Notes: generated from the sequence alone by a model not told the origin. Shown: positions 21,296 to 29,707, counted from the stretch's first letter. The stretch is DNA of 35,974 nucleotides from Pseudomonadota bacterium (GCA_023426365.1 JAFAAW010000031.1:1-35974); one strand, 5' to 3'. A program made the numbers and translations.

Positions 21296-23773
21296 ATGAC
21301 CGAGATTTTCGGCCGGGGGCGGGTTACCGCGGTTCTGGGGCCCACCAATACCGGCAAGACCTACTATGCGCTGGAACGCATGCTCGGGCATGCGTCGGGG
21401 ATGATCGGCTTTCCGCTGCGGCTGCTGGCGCGCGAGAACTATGACCGCATCGTGCGCCTGAAGGGCGCCGCCAGCGTGGCGCTGATCACCGGCGAGGAAA
21501 AGATCGTGCCGCCCCATCCGCGCTGGTTCGTGTGCACGGTGGAATCCATGCCGCTGGACCGCCGGGTATCGTTCCTGGCCATCGACGAGATCCAGCTTTG
21601 CGCCGATCCCGAGCGCGGCCACGTCTTCACCGACCGCCTGCTGCATGCGCGCGGGCAGCAGGAAACCGTCTTCCTGGGCGCCGAGACCATGAAGCCGCTG
21701 CTGCGCCGGCTGGTGCCGGGCATCGAGTTCGTGACCAGGCCCAGATTGTCGCAACTGTCCTATGCCGGGCCGCGCAAGCTCAACCGCCTGCCGCCGCGCT
21801 CGGCCATCGTCGCCTTTTCGGCGGCCGAGGTTTACGCCATGGCGGAATTCGTCCGCCGCCAGCGCGGCGGCGCCGCCGTGGTGCTGGGCGCACTCAGCCC
21901 GCGCACCCGCAACGCCCAGGTGGGCCTCTATCAGGCCGGCGAGGTGGATTACATCGTCGCCACCGACGCCATCGGCATGGGCCTGAACATGGATGTGGAC
22001 CATGTGGCGTTCGCCCAGTTGCGCAAGTTCGACGGCCGGGTGCCGCGCGACCTCGAGGCGCCCGAGATCGCCCAGATCGCCGGCCGCGCCGGCCGCCACA
22101 TGAACGACGGCACGTTCGGCACCACCGCCGACGTTCCGGCCCTGGCGCCCGAACTGGTGGAAGCGGTGGAGAACCACGCCTTCGCCCCCGTCAAAGCGCT
22201 GTCGTGGCGCAATTCCGACCTGCGCTTCGCCTCGGTCGAGGCGCTGCTGGCCTCGCTGGACCGGCCGCCGCCGGAACCGGGCCTGATCCGGGCGCGCGAA
22301 GCCGACGATCAGGTGGCGCTGACCCATCTGGCGCGCGATCCCGACATCCTGAAGCTGGCCAACCACCCCGAGCGGGTGCGGCTGCTGTGGGACGTGGCGC
22401 AGGTGCCCGATTTCCGCAAGGTGATGGCCGACGCCCACACCCGCCTGCTGGCCCAGGTGTTCCGCCACCTGACCGGGCCGGGCCGGCGGCTGCCCACCGA
22501 CTGGCTGGCCGGCCATGTGGCCCGCCTGGACCGCACCGACGGCGAGTTGGACACCCTGGTCGCCCGCATCGCCCACGTGCGCACCTGGACCTATGTGTCC
22601 CACCGCGCCGATTGGGTGGCCGATCCGCTGCACTGGCAAGAGCGGACGCGGGCCATCGAGGACCGCCTGTCCGACGCGCTGCACGACCGCCTGACCCAGC
22701 GCTTCGTCGATCGCCGCACCGCCCATCTGGTGCGCCGCATGGCCGATGACGGCGATCTGCTGAGCGCGGTGGCGCGCTCGGGCGAGGTGCTGGTGGAGGG
22801 CCATTTCGTCGGCCGGCTGGACGGCTTCCGCTTCGTCCCCGACGAGGCCGAGGGACCCAACGCCGCCAAGGCGGTGCTGGCGGCGGCCGCGCGCGGGCTG
22901 AAAGCCGAGATCGCCGCCCGCGTGGAAAGGCTGTGCAACGACGCCGACGACGCCTTCGCCCTGTCCGAGGACGGCCACGTGCTGTGGCACGAGCAAAAGG
23001 TGGCCCGGCTGGTGGCCGGCGCCGAGGCGCTGAAACCGGCGCTCGAGCCGCTATCCAGCGACCTGCTGGAGGCGGCCATGCGCGAGCGTATCCGCAAGCG
23101 GCTGGGCGACTGGCTGGCCGGCGCGGTGGCCGAGGCCTTCCGCCCGCTGCTGCGGGCGCGCGAGGCGCCGCTGAAGGGGGCCGCCCGCGGCGTGGTCCAC
23201 CAATTGGCCGAGGCGCTGGGCAGCATGCCGCGCGCCGGCGCCGGCGCCCAGGTGGAGGCGCTGGACGACGAGGCGCGCAAGCAACTGGCCCGCCTGGACA
23301 TCCGCTTCGGGGTGGAAAGCGTGTTCCTGCCCGCCCTGCTCAAGCCGGGGGTGCAGCGGCTGCGCGCCCTGCTGTGGGCGGCCGCGCGGGGATGCGCCGC
23401 CCCCATGCCGCCGGGCGAGCGGGTATCGGTCGCTCCGGCCGAGGGGGTGCCGGCCGAGTATTACGCCGCCGTCGGCTATCGGGTGGTGGGGCCGCGCGCC
23501 GTCCGCGTGGACATGCTGGAACGCTTCGCCGCCGAAATCCGCAAGCTGGCCCGCGACGCCAAGGACGGCTTTACCGTGCCGCCGCCGCTCGCCTCCATGC
23601 TGGGGGTGGGGCCGGAGGAACTGGCCGGCGTGCTTGGCGCGCTGGATTACCGCCGCCAGGACAAGGACGGCGCCACCCGCTGGCTGCCGCCGCGCCGCGC
23701 CCCCCGCCGCACCCCGCCGAAACAGCCCCGCCACCGCGCGGATTCGCCGTTCGCGGTGTTGCGCAACCTTTGA
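21296..23773 (+). CDS. SUV3-like ATP-dependent RNA helicase
   Basis: An 825-residue superfamily-2 helicase resembling mitochondrial SUV3. Motif I is LGPTNTGKTYYALERML (residues 12-28), motif II is LAIDEIQLCADPERGHVF (about 93-110), and motif IV-V is VATDAIGMGLNMDVDHVAF. Motif VI is IAQIAGRAGRHMNDGTFG (about 260-277). The GPTNTGKT and DEIQ forms are typical of the SUV3 group and differ from DEAD-box proteins. The C-terminal 450 residues are Ala/Arg-rich with a basic, proline-rich tail (RAPRRTPPKQPRHR), which may bind RNA. Mitochondrial SUV3 works with PNPase or DSS1 in RNA decay; the same partnership in this bacterium is inference. A monocistronic unit behind the htpG terminator. Confidence 0.9.
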   Translation: MTEIFGRGRVTAVLGPTNTGKTYYALERMLGHASGMIGFPLRLLARENYDRIVRLKGAASVALITGEEKIVPPHPRWFVCTVESMPLDRRVSFLAIDEIQLCADPERGHVFTDRLLHARGQQETVFLGAETMKPLLRRLVPGIEFVTRPRLSQLSYAGPRKLNRLPPRSAIVAFSAAEVYAMAEFVRRQRGGAAVVLGALSPRTRNAQVGLYQAGEVDYIVATDAIGMGLNMDVDHVAFAQLRKFDGRVPRDLEAPEIAQIAGRAGRHMNDGTFGTTADVPALAPELVEAVENHAFAPVKALSWRNSDLRFASVEALLASLDRPPPEPGLIRAREADDQVALTHLARDPDILKLANHPERVRLLWDVAQVPDFRKVMADAHTRLLAQVFRHLTGPGRRLPTDWLAGHVARLDRTDGELDTLVARIAHVRTWTYVSHRADWVADPLHWQERTRAIEDRLSDALHDRLTQRFVDRRTAHLVRRMADDGDLLSAVARSGEVLVEGHFVGRLDGFRFVPDEAEGPNAAKAVLAAAARGLKAEIAARVERLCNDADDAFALSEDGHVLWHEQKVARLVAGAEALKPALEPLSSDLLEAAMRERIRKRLGDWLAGAVAEAFRPLLRAREAPLKGAARGVVHQLAEALGSMPRAGAGAQVEALDDEARKQLARLDIRFGVESVFLPALLKPGVQRLRALLWAAARGCAAPMPPGERVSVAPAEGVPAEYYAAVGYRVVGPRAVRVDMLERFAAEIRKLARDAKDGFTVPPPLASMLGVGPEELAGVLGALDYRRQDKDGATRWLPPRRAPRRTPPKQPRHRADSPFAVLRNL

Positions 23774-23791
23774 CCCCATCAACGGCACAAG

Positions 23792-23815
23792 CGGGCGCGC
23801 GTCAGCGCGCGCCCG
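23792..23815 (+). other. GC hairpin after the helicase gene
   Basis: A perfect 10-bp stem with a 4-base loop (CGGGCGCGCG 23792-23801, CGCGCGCCCG 23806-23815), 18 bases after the helicase stop. There is no U-tract. It is a possible terminator or 3'-end-stabilising structure. Confidence 0.5.
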
Positions 23816-23933
23816 GAACGGGTGGAACCTGGGGCCGGACCGCCCCAAGCCCGCGGGGCGGCGGGCGATCCACAGCCCGCGTGGCGCCCGGGCCCGGCTC
23901 GCCCCGGAGGGGCGGCCGCCAGAGGAACCGGCT

Positions 23934-23969
23934 AGAGCAACGTGCCTTGAATATGAGGCGCGTTGCTCT
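23934..23969. repeat. Inverted repeat, REP-like (palindrome 2)
   Basis: Arms AGAGCAACG (23934-23942) and CGTTGCTCT (23961-23969), extended by four more pairs including one G-T pair, enclose a 10-base loop. Its form is that of an extragenic palindrome. Copy number elsewhere in the genome cannot be seen. Confidence 0.55.
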
Positions 23970-24035
23970 GGCGCCCATTGAGGGCGCGGCCAAGCCGCCG
24001 GAGGCGGCGCCCGGCGAGGGCAAAAATTACAAGCG

Positions 24036-24072
24036 TTAGACCGTGATGCACATTTTGGGCATCACGGCCTAA
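24036..24072. repeat. Inverted repeat, REP-like, overlapping a gene end (palindrome 3)
   Basis: TTAG-A-CCGTGATGC (24036-24049) pairs with GCATCACGG-C-CTAA (24059-24072), 13 paired bases with one mismatch and a 9-base loop. It includes the stop codon of the downstream small minus-strand gene. It looks like an extragenic palindrome that may also act as a 3'-end structure. Confidence 0.55.
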
Positions 24073-24290
24073 AACAGGGCCACCCCTTTCTTCTGCAGCA
24101 GACGGCTGCTCAGCACCACCGTCTCGTCGGGGCTTTCGCCCACCGGCGCGCGCACGGTGACGTTATCAAGCGCCTGTGCGATTTCCACCGCCAGCTCGAA
24201 CAGTTCGGCCGGGGTTCTGGTATCCAGGGGCGGATAGTGGCCATCGGCCATGAGATCGACCATGATCATGGGCTTCGCCTCCCGCGCCAT
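24069..24290 (-). CDS. Small orphan protein, paralogue of its upstream neighbour
   Basis: 73 residues, not recognised. The body has one amphipathic helix (AELFELAVEIAQALDN, about 28-43) followed by the strand-like VTVRAPVG, TVVLSSRLL and GVALF. It aligns without gaps over its last 55 residues with the last 55 of the 68-residue protein encoded just upstream (18 identities by my count, including Y-x-PL, VRA, G and GV-x-LF). The ATG at 24288-24290 overlaps the stop of that gene by one base, so the two are co-translated. There are no metal motifs, signal peptide or membrane segments. Function is unknown; tandem duplication is the best-supported statement. Confidence 0.65.
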   Translation of the reverse strand: MAREAKPMIMVDLMADGHYPPLDTRTPAELFELAVEIAQALDNVTVRAPVGESPDETVVLSSRLLQKKGVALF

Positions 24291-24496
24291 CAGAACAGCT
24301 CCACGCCGTCGTCTTCCACCGCTCGGCCGTGGAACACGACCTCGTCGCCCAATTGCACCCCCAGACGGGCACGGACCTCGGCGTCGGGAACCGAGCGCGC
24401 GATGAAGGCGGCGAAATCATAGAGATATTCGTGCGCCTTGACCGTGAGCGGCTGGTAGCGTGCGTCGCTGCTGCGACCGACTCTGACCAGGAACAT
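24290..24496 (-). CDS. Small orphan protein, first of a tandem paralogous pair
   Basis: 68 residues, not recognised. It starts MFLVRVGRSSDARYQPL, then a helix (EYLYDFAAFIARSVPD, about 23-38) and VRARLGVQLGDEVVFHGRAV, ending DDGVELF. The same order of elements and a gapless alignment with the downstream 73-residue protein show common origin. A good GGGAGG site precedes the ATG at 24494-24496. A TATGAT hexamer near 24531-24536 (minus strand) could be a -10 box, with no clear -35. The compact basic-acidic make-up suggests a small soluble domain. No function is claimed. Confidence 0.65.
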   Translation of the reverse strand: MFLVRVGRSSDARYQPLTVKAHEYLYDFAAFIARSVPDAEVRARLGVQLGDEVVFHGRAVEDDGVELF

Positions 24497-24637
24497 TTTC
24501 GCCTCCCGCCCGTGGGGTATTCACCTGAGTCATCATACCTTGGGTTAGGGAGGGGACTTATGCGAAAGAGTCACCCTCTGGCATGTGCGGAAGTCATGGG
24601 GAAAAGCCTAAAATTTTAAGCAGTTACAATGGGAAAC

Positions 24638-24662
24638 GGCGCGGCGGAAGGCCCGCCGCGCC
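24638..24662 (-). terminator. Probable terminator of the PhoX-type gene
   Basis: A perfect 10-bp stem (GGCGCGGCGG 24638-24647, CCGCCGCGCC 24653-24662) with a 5-base loop is followed on the minus strand by GTTTCCCATTGT. The U-tract is short. Confidence 0.55.
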
Positions 24663-24695
24663 GCATCCGCCGGTCGGCCGGTCCGACCCAGGCGA

Positions 24696-26588
24696 TCAGC
24701 CGCCCACCGGGCCGCCGTCGTCGCGGCTGATGGCGACGACGGCCGGGCGCGGCGGCATGGTGGGACTGAAATCCGGCCAGCGGGTCGAGGGGGTGTCGTA
24801 GGTCGAGTCCTTGGCCTCGCCCGGATGCTGGACGGCGACGAACAGAGTGCGGTTGTCGGGGGTGAAGGCGGGGCCGCACATCTCCGCGTCGCGCGGGCAG
24901 GCATAGAACAGCTTGATGAGGGCGCGGCCCTTGCCGTCCACGTCGCAGGCGTACAGGCCGTCGGGAATGCCGTTCTTGCGCTGGTTCGATCCCTGGTCCG
25001 ACGAGATCCACAGCCGGCCGCGATTGTCGAAGGCGCAATTGTCGGGCGACGACATCCAGGTGCCGAAGCGGTCGTTGAGCGGATGGTAGCGCGCGCCGTC
25101 CTCGGCCCGCCCGGCCAGCAACAGGATGTCCCAGGCGAAGCGGTCGGCGGCATAGTCGCCGACGCGGCCGCGCCCGGCGCCCGGCGGGACCAGCTCGACC
25201 ACGTGGCCGTGCCCGTTCCTGGCGCGCGGGTGCGGCCCGCCCACCTGTTCCGGCGTGCGCCGGCTGTTGTTGGTCAGCATCACATAGACGCGGCCGTTGG
25301 CCGGATTGGTTTCCACGTCCTCGGGGCGGTCCATGGGCGTGGCGCCCACCACATCGGCGGCCCGGCGCGCCTCGATCAGCACGTCGGCCTGGGAAGCAAA
25401 GCCGTTTTGTGCCGTCAGCCCACCCTGCCCCCACACCAGCGGCAGCCAGGTGACGGTGCCGTCCTGGTCGAAGCGGGCCACCGACAGCGTGCCCTCGTCC
25501 AAGAGGCCCAGATTGGCGCGGCGGTCGCGCGGGTTGACCGTGCCGGCGCTGACGAAGCGATAGAGGTACTCGAACACCTCGTCGTCGCCGCAATAGACCA
25601 CCACGCGGCCGTCAGCCAGGTGCACGGTGGTGGCGGCCTCGTGCTTGAACCGGCCCAGCGCCGTGCGCTTGACCGGCACGAAGGTGGGGTCATAGGGGTC
25701 GAACTCGACGATCCAGCCGAAGCGGTTGGGTTCGTTGGGTTCCTTGGCCACGTCGAAGCGGTCGTGGAAGCGCGACCACGCATGGCGGCTCTTGCCCCTG
25801 ATGCCCATGCGGTGGTGGTTGCCCTCCTCGGCCGTGCCCTGGGCCGAGCCGCTGAAATAGCTGTCGATGTTCTCTTCCGCGATCAGCACGGTGCCCCAGG
25901 GCGTGACGCCGCCGGCGCAATTGTTGAGCGTGCCGATCACCATGCGCCCGCCGGGATCGGCCTTGGTTCGCAGACGCGCATGCCCGGCCGCCGGACCGGA
26001 TACCGCCATCACGGTGGACAGCGCCGAGATGCGACGGTTGAACGGGCTGTCGGGCACCACCTGCCATTCCGCCCCCCGGCGACGGATTTCCAGCACCGAA
26101 TGGCCGTGGGCGGCCATCTCCACCTCCACCTGCACCCGCGTCATGGCCTCGACCCTGTTCGTCGAGGTGATGCCGGGAAACATCAATTCGGCATTGGTGT
26201 ATTCGTGATTCACGCAAAGCAGGCCGTGATCGGAGTTGGCGGACCCCACCGGCAGCGGCATGAAGGCGACGAAATCGTTGTTGTAGCCGAACTGCGCCTC
26301 CTGGGCGGCGGCGGTCTGGCGGGCGGGGTCGAAGGCGGGCGCGGCGCCGTCCACCGGGTCACCCCAGCGGATCAGCACGCGCGCCTGGTAGCCGGCCGCC
26401 ACCTTGTGGTCGTCGCCGATGGTGTGGGCGGGCGGGGTGAAGGTCAGGGTGGACGGGTCGGCCGGAGCGGCGACCAGGACGGCGTGCGGCGCCAGGGCGG
26501 CGGCGGTGCCGGCAAAAAGCCCCTTGAGGGTGTCACGGCGGCTGGCGACGACGGCGTGGAAGGGCGTGTTGCGGGGGTGGTCGGACAT
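24696..26588 (-). CDS. PhoX-type (DUF839) phosphatase, Tat-exported
   Basis: 630 residues. The N-terminus has a twin-arginine signal: ASRRDTLKGLFAGTAAALAP (about 14-33), with cleavage likely after the following Ala-rich stretch. The body is the PhoX/DUF839 beta-propeller, with LLCVNHEYTNAELMFPG (about 117-133), NNCAGGVTPWGTVLIAEEN (about 220-238, the catalytic-region motif) and WIVEFDPYDP. YCGDDEVFEYLYRFVS and RPEDVETNPANGRVYVMLTN follow. PhoX enzymes are periplasmic Ca/Fe-dependent alkaline phosphatases. It may give phosphate scavenging, but no clear Pho-box was found upstream. AGGAG lies about ten bases before the ATG at 26588. A longer in-frame reading upstream lacks homology. Confidence 0.88.
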   Translation of the reverse strand: MSDHPRNTPFHAVVASRRDTLKGLFAGTAAALAPHAVLVAAPADPSTLTFTPPAHTIGDDHKVAAGYQARVLIRWGDPVDGAAPAFDPARQTAAAQEAQFGYNNDFVAFMPLPVGSANSDHGLLCVNHEYTNAELMFPGITSTNRVEAMTRVQVEVEMAAHGHSVLEIRRRGAEWQVVPDSPFNRRISALSTVMAVSGPAAGHARLRTKADPGGRMVIGTLNNCAGGVTPWGTVLIAEENIDSYFSGSAQGTAEEGNHHRMGIRGKSRHAWSRFHDRFDVAKEPNEPNRFGWIVEFDPYDPTFVPVKRTALGRFKHEAATTVHLADGRVVVYCGDDEVFEYLYRFVSAGTVNPRDRRANLGLLDEGTLSVARFDQDGTVTWLPLVWGQGGLTAQNGFASQADVLIEARRAADVVGATPMDRPEDVETNPANGRVYVMLTNNSRRTPEQVGGPHPRARNGHGHVVELVPPGAGRGRVGDYAADRFAWDILLLAGRAEDGARYHPLNDRFGTWMSSPDNCAFDNRGRLWISSDQGSNQRKNGIPDGLYACDVDGKGRALIKLFYACPRDAEMCGPAFTPDNRTLFVAVQHPGEAKDSTYDTPSTRWPDFSPTMPPRPAVVAISRDDGGPVGG

Positions 26589-26746
26589 GCCGAAGGCTCC
26601 TCTGGGGAAGAGAGAATCCCGATCGGCCCGGCAATTGGGCACTGCCGGCGGGCGGGCATGGGCCTCCCTCGCCCCCCATTCTAAGGTCGGGACAGCGCCG
26701 GAAATAATGACCCTTCGGTGACGTCGCGCGCCCTTGCGCGGGCGGA

Positions 26747-28336
26747 TTACAGCCGCTGGCCGGTGGCCGGAACCACGCTGCCATAGAGCCGCATGACATG
26801 CTCGATGACGCCGGCGGCATCCAGGGTGGGCGCGGTCAGCCCCTTGGCCAGGGTGGCGCCGATATCGCTGAACACCGTCTCGGCGGGATCGCCGGCAAAA
26901 GCGATGGGAAAGGCCGAGAACACCGTGACCGCCGCGTCCAGGGCCGGGCGATGCGCGGTGGCGGCCAGCACCTTCCACGCCTCGAACAGCATGACCACGG
27001 CCAGGCCGGTGTTGTTGCGGTCCAGCCGGCGGCGCAGGGCGTCGCGCACCTGGAAGGCCAGGTCGCGCGGGCGGCGCACGATCTCGGCCGCCAGGAAGGG
27101 ATGGTCGTCGGCCGGCCAGCGTGCCGCCAGCCGCACCAGTTCCTCGAAGCCGAAGGCGCCGTCCATGCCGTGGGCGAACAAGGTCACGGCCAGGGCGTCG
27201 GCGATGACCGGCGGATGGCCGGCGGCGGCGGCGGTGATGCCGTCCAGCACCGCCTCCGCGTCGGCGTCGGCCTCGCGCACCAGGGCCAGCAGGCCGGGCA
27301 GGTCATGGGACAGCCGTTCGGCGTCGAAGGTCAGCAGATCGCGCATCAGCGCCAGATCGGTGCTTTCTGGCAGGTCCAGCCCCTGCGCCGCCGCCATGTC
27401 GTGCAGGCGGGTCTGCAGGTCCAGCGCCAGCATCTCGTCCGGGCTGGGGCGCTCGGGTCCCTTGGCGGGCACCGGCACCTTGCGCACCGCCATCTCGGTG
27501 CTGCTGCCCAGGCTGAAGGTGACGCCCAGCACCGACAGCGTGCGCTTGCGGCTGACCGGCACCTCGACCAGCCGGTAGTCGCTGCCGCCCGAGGACAGGC
27601 CGGCGCGGGCGGCGGCCAGCTTCTGGCGGGCGGTGTCCGACAGCCCGGCCAGATGCCCCAGCCGCTCGGCCACCATGTCCCACAGCTCGGCGCGCGCCGC
27701 CGCCACCGCCGCATCGGCGTCCAGGTCGGCCATGCGCCCGTGCAGGTCGCGAAGCTGGTCGCTCCACAACGGCAACAGCACGTCGGCCAGGAAATGGCGG
27801 GCGACGTCCACGAAGCCCTCGGCCATCAGGAAGAAGGGCTGTTCATGCACATAGGTGGGCGAGGGAAAGCGTTGGGGCGGCGGCGCGAACAGCGCCAGCC
27901 GGCGCGCCAGCGCCCCGGCCAGATCGCGCACCACCGCCGCCTGGAAGGCGGGAAACGGCTCCTGCGGGTGGGATTCCGGCTCCAGGCTGATTTCCGGCAG
28001 GTCGTCCTCGGCGGCGACGTCCACGGCGCGGCGCGCCAGCGGGTGCGGCTCCTCGCCACTGACCCGCTGCCAGGCCAGCGCCACCTCGGGCCGCTTGGCG
28101 ATGACCATGCCGATCACCTCGCGCGCCAGCTCCTGCTGCTGCGGCCACGGCCGGCCGGCCAGCCCGTCGGTGAAGGCGTCCTGCACCGCGCGCAGGAATT
28201 CGGCGTCGCCCTTGCGGCGCAGCAGCGACCCCAGCACGCCGCCCATGAAGCGGATCAGCGCGGCCTGGTCGTGCAGGTGGTCCAGCTTGGCGCACAGATC
28301 GTCGTGCAATTGGCGCTGGTCGTCGGGCAGTTGCAT
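26747..28336 (-). CDS. Large helical protein of unknown function, downstream of creA
   Basis: 529 residues, not recognised. It looks soluble and almost all alpha-helical, rich in Ala, Leu, Arg and Asp, with no signal peptide and no convincing membrane segment. There is a charged start (QLPDDQRQLHDDLCAKLDHL), and a central SRKRTLSVLGVTFSLGSSTE block around residue 270 is the only beta-like region. The C-terminal half resembles a helical-repeat array. GAGG precedes the ATG at 28336, five bases after the creA stop, so the two are co-transcribed and probably translationally coupled. Strong third-position GC bias supports coding. A longer in-frame reading that extends back through creA is rejected. 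Confidence 0.8.
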   Translation of the reverse strand: MQLPDDQRQLHDDLCAKLDHLHDQAALIRFMGGVLGSLLRRKGDAEFLRAVQDAFTDGLAGRPWPQQQELAREVIGMVIAKRPEVALAWQRVSGEEPHPLARRAVDVAAEDDLPEISLEPESHPQEPFPAFQAAVVRDLAGALARRLALFAPPPQRFPSPTYVHEQPFFLMAEGFVDVARHFLADVLLPLWSDQLRDLHGRMADLDADAAVAAARAELWDMVAERLGHLAGLSDTARQKLAAARAGLSSGGSDYRLVEVPVSRKRTLSVLGVTFSLGSSTEMAVRKVPVPAKGPERPSPDEMLALDLQTRLHDMAAAQGLDLPESTDLALMRDLLTFDAERLSHDLPGLLALVREADADAEAVLDGITAAAAGHPPVIADALAVTLFAHGMDGAFGFEELVRLAARWPADDHPFLAAEIVRRPRDLAFQVRDALRRRLDRNNTGLAVVMLFEAWKVLAATAHRPALDAAVTVFSAFPIAFAGDPAETVFSDIGATLAKGLTAPTLDAAGVIEHVMRLYGSVVPATGQRL

Positions 28337-28341
28337 CGTCC

Positions 28342-28812
28342 TCAGCCCCCCTGTCCGGCGGGAACCGGCACCACCGAGATGGAGTTCTTGGGCGAACCTT
28401 CGATGATGCGGTCGGAATAGACCAGATAGATCAGAACATTGCGCTTGGCGTCGAAGAAGCGGACCACCTGCATGGTCTTGAACAGCAGCGACGTGTCCTT
28501 CTTGAACACCTCCTCGCCGTCCTTGAATTTGGACTTGAAGGCGATGGGCGCCACCTGGCGGCACGCGATGGAGGCGTCCGCCGTATCCTCGGCCACGCCC
28601 AGGCCGCCCGAGATGCCGCCCTTCTTGGCGCGCGACAGATAGCAGGTGACGCCATCGACCTTGGGATCGTCGAACGCTTCGACCACGATCTTGTCGTTGG
28701 GTCCCAGCATCTTGAAGACGGTGGAAACGCTGCCGATTTCCTCGGCCGCGGCGGGCAGCCCGATCAATGTGGCGCAAACACCAATGATCGCTGATATACA
28801 ATAACGCGACAT
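28342..28812 (-). CDS. creA: CreA-family periplasmic protein
   Basis: 156 residues with a signal peptide (YCISAIIGVCATLIGLPAAA, about 3-22, cleavage near AAA-EE). The mature part has the CreA signature: GSVSTVFKMLGPNDKIVVEA, FDDPKVDGVTCYLSRAKKGG and the following GVAEDTADASIACRQV. The two cysteines in TCYL and IACR may pair in the periplasm. The function of CreA is not established. The ATG at 28812 has GGGAG upstream; an in-frame ATG at 28833 would add seven residues before the signal peptide. It is the first gene of a two-gene unit with the 529-residue protein. Confidence 0.9.
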   Translation of the reverse strand: MSRYCISAIIGVCATLIGLPAAAEEIGSVSTVFKMLGPNDKIVVEAFDDPKVDGVTCYLSRAKKGGISGGLGVAEDTADASIACRQVAPIAFKSKFKDGEEVFKKDTSLLFKTMQVVRFFDAKRNVLIYLVYSDRIIEGSPKNSISVVPVPAGQGG

Positions 28813-29020
28813 GGCCGCTCCCGGAATCGTCAACCCATCTGGCGAAATGTTCGCTACTCAAGGGATGGTGACAATTTTATCTATTTTCAATGCATGGATC
28901 CCACGGCGAATACTATAGAGCAGGGGTGCATCGCCGCAAAGGGGGCTTGATCGCGCTCAAGGCGGCGGCGCGCGCCGCGCGCTTTGCTGGCCGCTTCGCC
29001 GTTTGCCCGAGGCCGCCGCC

Positions 29021-29632
29021 ATGCCCATGCCCGATTTCTTCGCTCAAATCCCCACCGTCACCGTGCGCGATCCGCTGGCCGCTTTTCTGGGCGCGCCCGA
29101 GGACGGCGTGCTGACCTATGCCTATGCCGACGCGGTGAAGCTGGCGGGCCATTCCTGCCCCACCGTGGCCGGAGCCTGGCTGATGACCGCCCGCGCCCTG
29201 GCGGCGCTGTGGCCCGAGGGCGAAACGCCCGAACGCGGCCGCATCCGCCTGCTGCTGCCCGACGCCGCCGAAAGCGGCGTGACCGGCGTGGTGGCGGCGG
29301 TGGCCGGCCTGGTGACCGGGGCCGCCGGGCCGGGCGGCTTCAAGGGGATCGGCGGCCGGTTCGGCCGCGCCGGGCTGGTGGAATACGACACCGATATTCC
29401 CGCCACGCTGGGGTTCGTGCGCACCGACACCGGCACCGCGCTGCTGGCGCGCTACGACCCGTCGGTGGTGCCGCCCCCGCCCGCCATGCGCCCGGCGCTG
29501 GAGCGCCTGCTGGCCGGCAGCGCCGATCCCGAGGACGCCGCCACCTTCGCCCGCGCCTGGCAAGAGCGCGTGCGCGCCATCCTGCTGGACCACGCGGGCG
29601 GGGTGGTCAGCCTGCTTCCCCTGGCGACATAG
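29021..29632 (+). CDS. FmdE-like domain protein of unknown role
   Basis: 203 residues. The segment YADAVKLAGHSCPTVAGAWL (about residues 34-53) resembles the metal/cofactor site of FmdE-family proteins (GHxCPG), with Pro-Thr replacing Pro-Gly. A Gly-rich part follows (GFKGIGGRFGRAGLVEYD, about 108-125). There is no signal peptide. In methanogens FmdE-like domains sit beside formylmethanofuran dehydrogenase, but many bacterial members have no known role. The start is the ATG at 29021; a TTG at 29003 would add six residues. It is in the same direction as the DUF6165-glycosyltransferase unit, 75 bases upstream, with a possible promoter between. Confidence 0.65.
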   Translation: MPMPDFFAQIPTVTVRDPLAAFLGAPEDGVLTYAYADAVKLAGHSCPTVAGAWLMTARALAALWPEGETPERGRIRLLLPDAAESGVTGVVAAVAGLVTGAAGPGGFKGIGGRFGRAGLVEYDTDIPATLGFVRTDTGTALLARYDPSVVPPPPAMRPALERLLAGSADPEDAATFARAWQERVRAILLDHAGGVVSLLPLAT

Positions 29633-29640
29633 GGCTTTCG

Positions 29641-29670
29641 TTTCCCCGGAACGGCGAAATCTGCTAGAAC
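29641..29670 (+). promoter_or_regulatory. Possible promoter of the DUF6165-glycosyltransferase unit
   Basis: TTTCCC (29641-29646), an 18-base spacer and TAGAAC (29665-29670), about 38 bases before the DUF6165 start. It is a weak match, listed because the 75-base gap is the only one within the run of four genes. Confidence 0.3.
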
Positions 29671-29707
29671 CCGCCCCAGGTTCCGCTGGGAAATGCTAAG
29701 GAGTGCC

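Larger units (their letters stand above)
23774..24068. other. Palindrome-rich intergenic region
   Basis: 295 bases with no supported gene. It holds three separate inverted repeats (listed individually) and is otherwise GC-rich and proline/arginine-coding-like by composition only. No promoter is evident. Confidence 0.7.

Noticed and set aside
24825..26684. 619-codon plus-strand reading frame
   Set aside because: Antisense to the PhoX-type gene; no domain.
26589..26746. Pho-box upstream of the PhoX-type gene
   Set aside because: Only a single partial half-site (CTGTCCC) was found, without a properly spaced second half.
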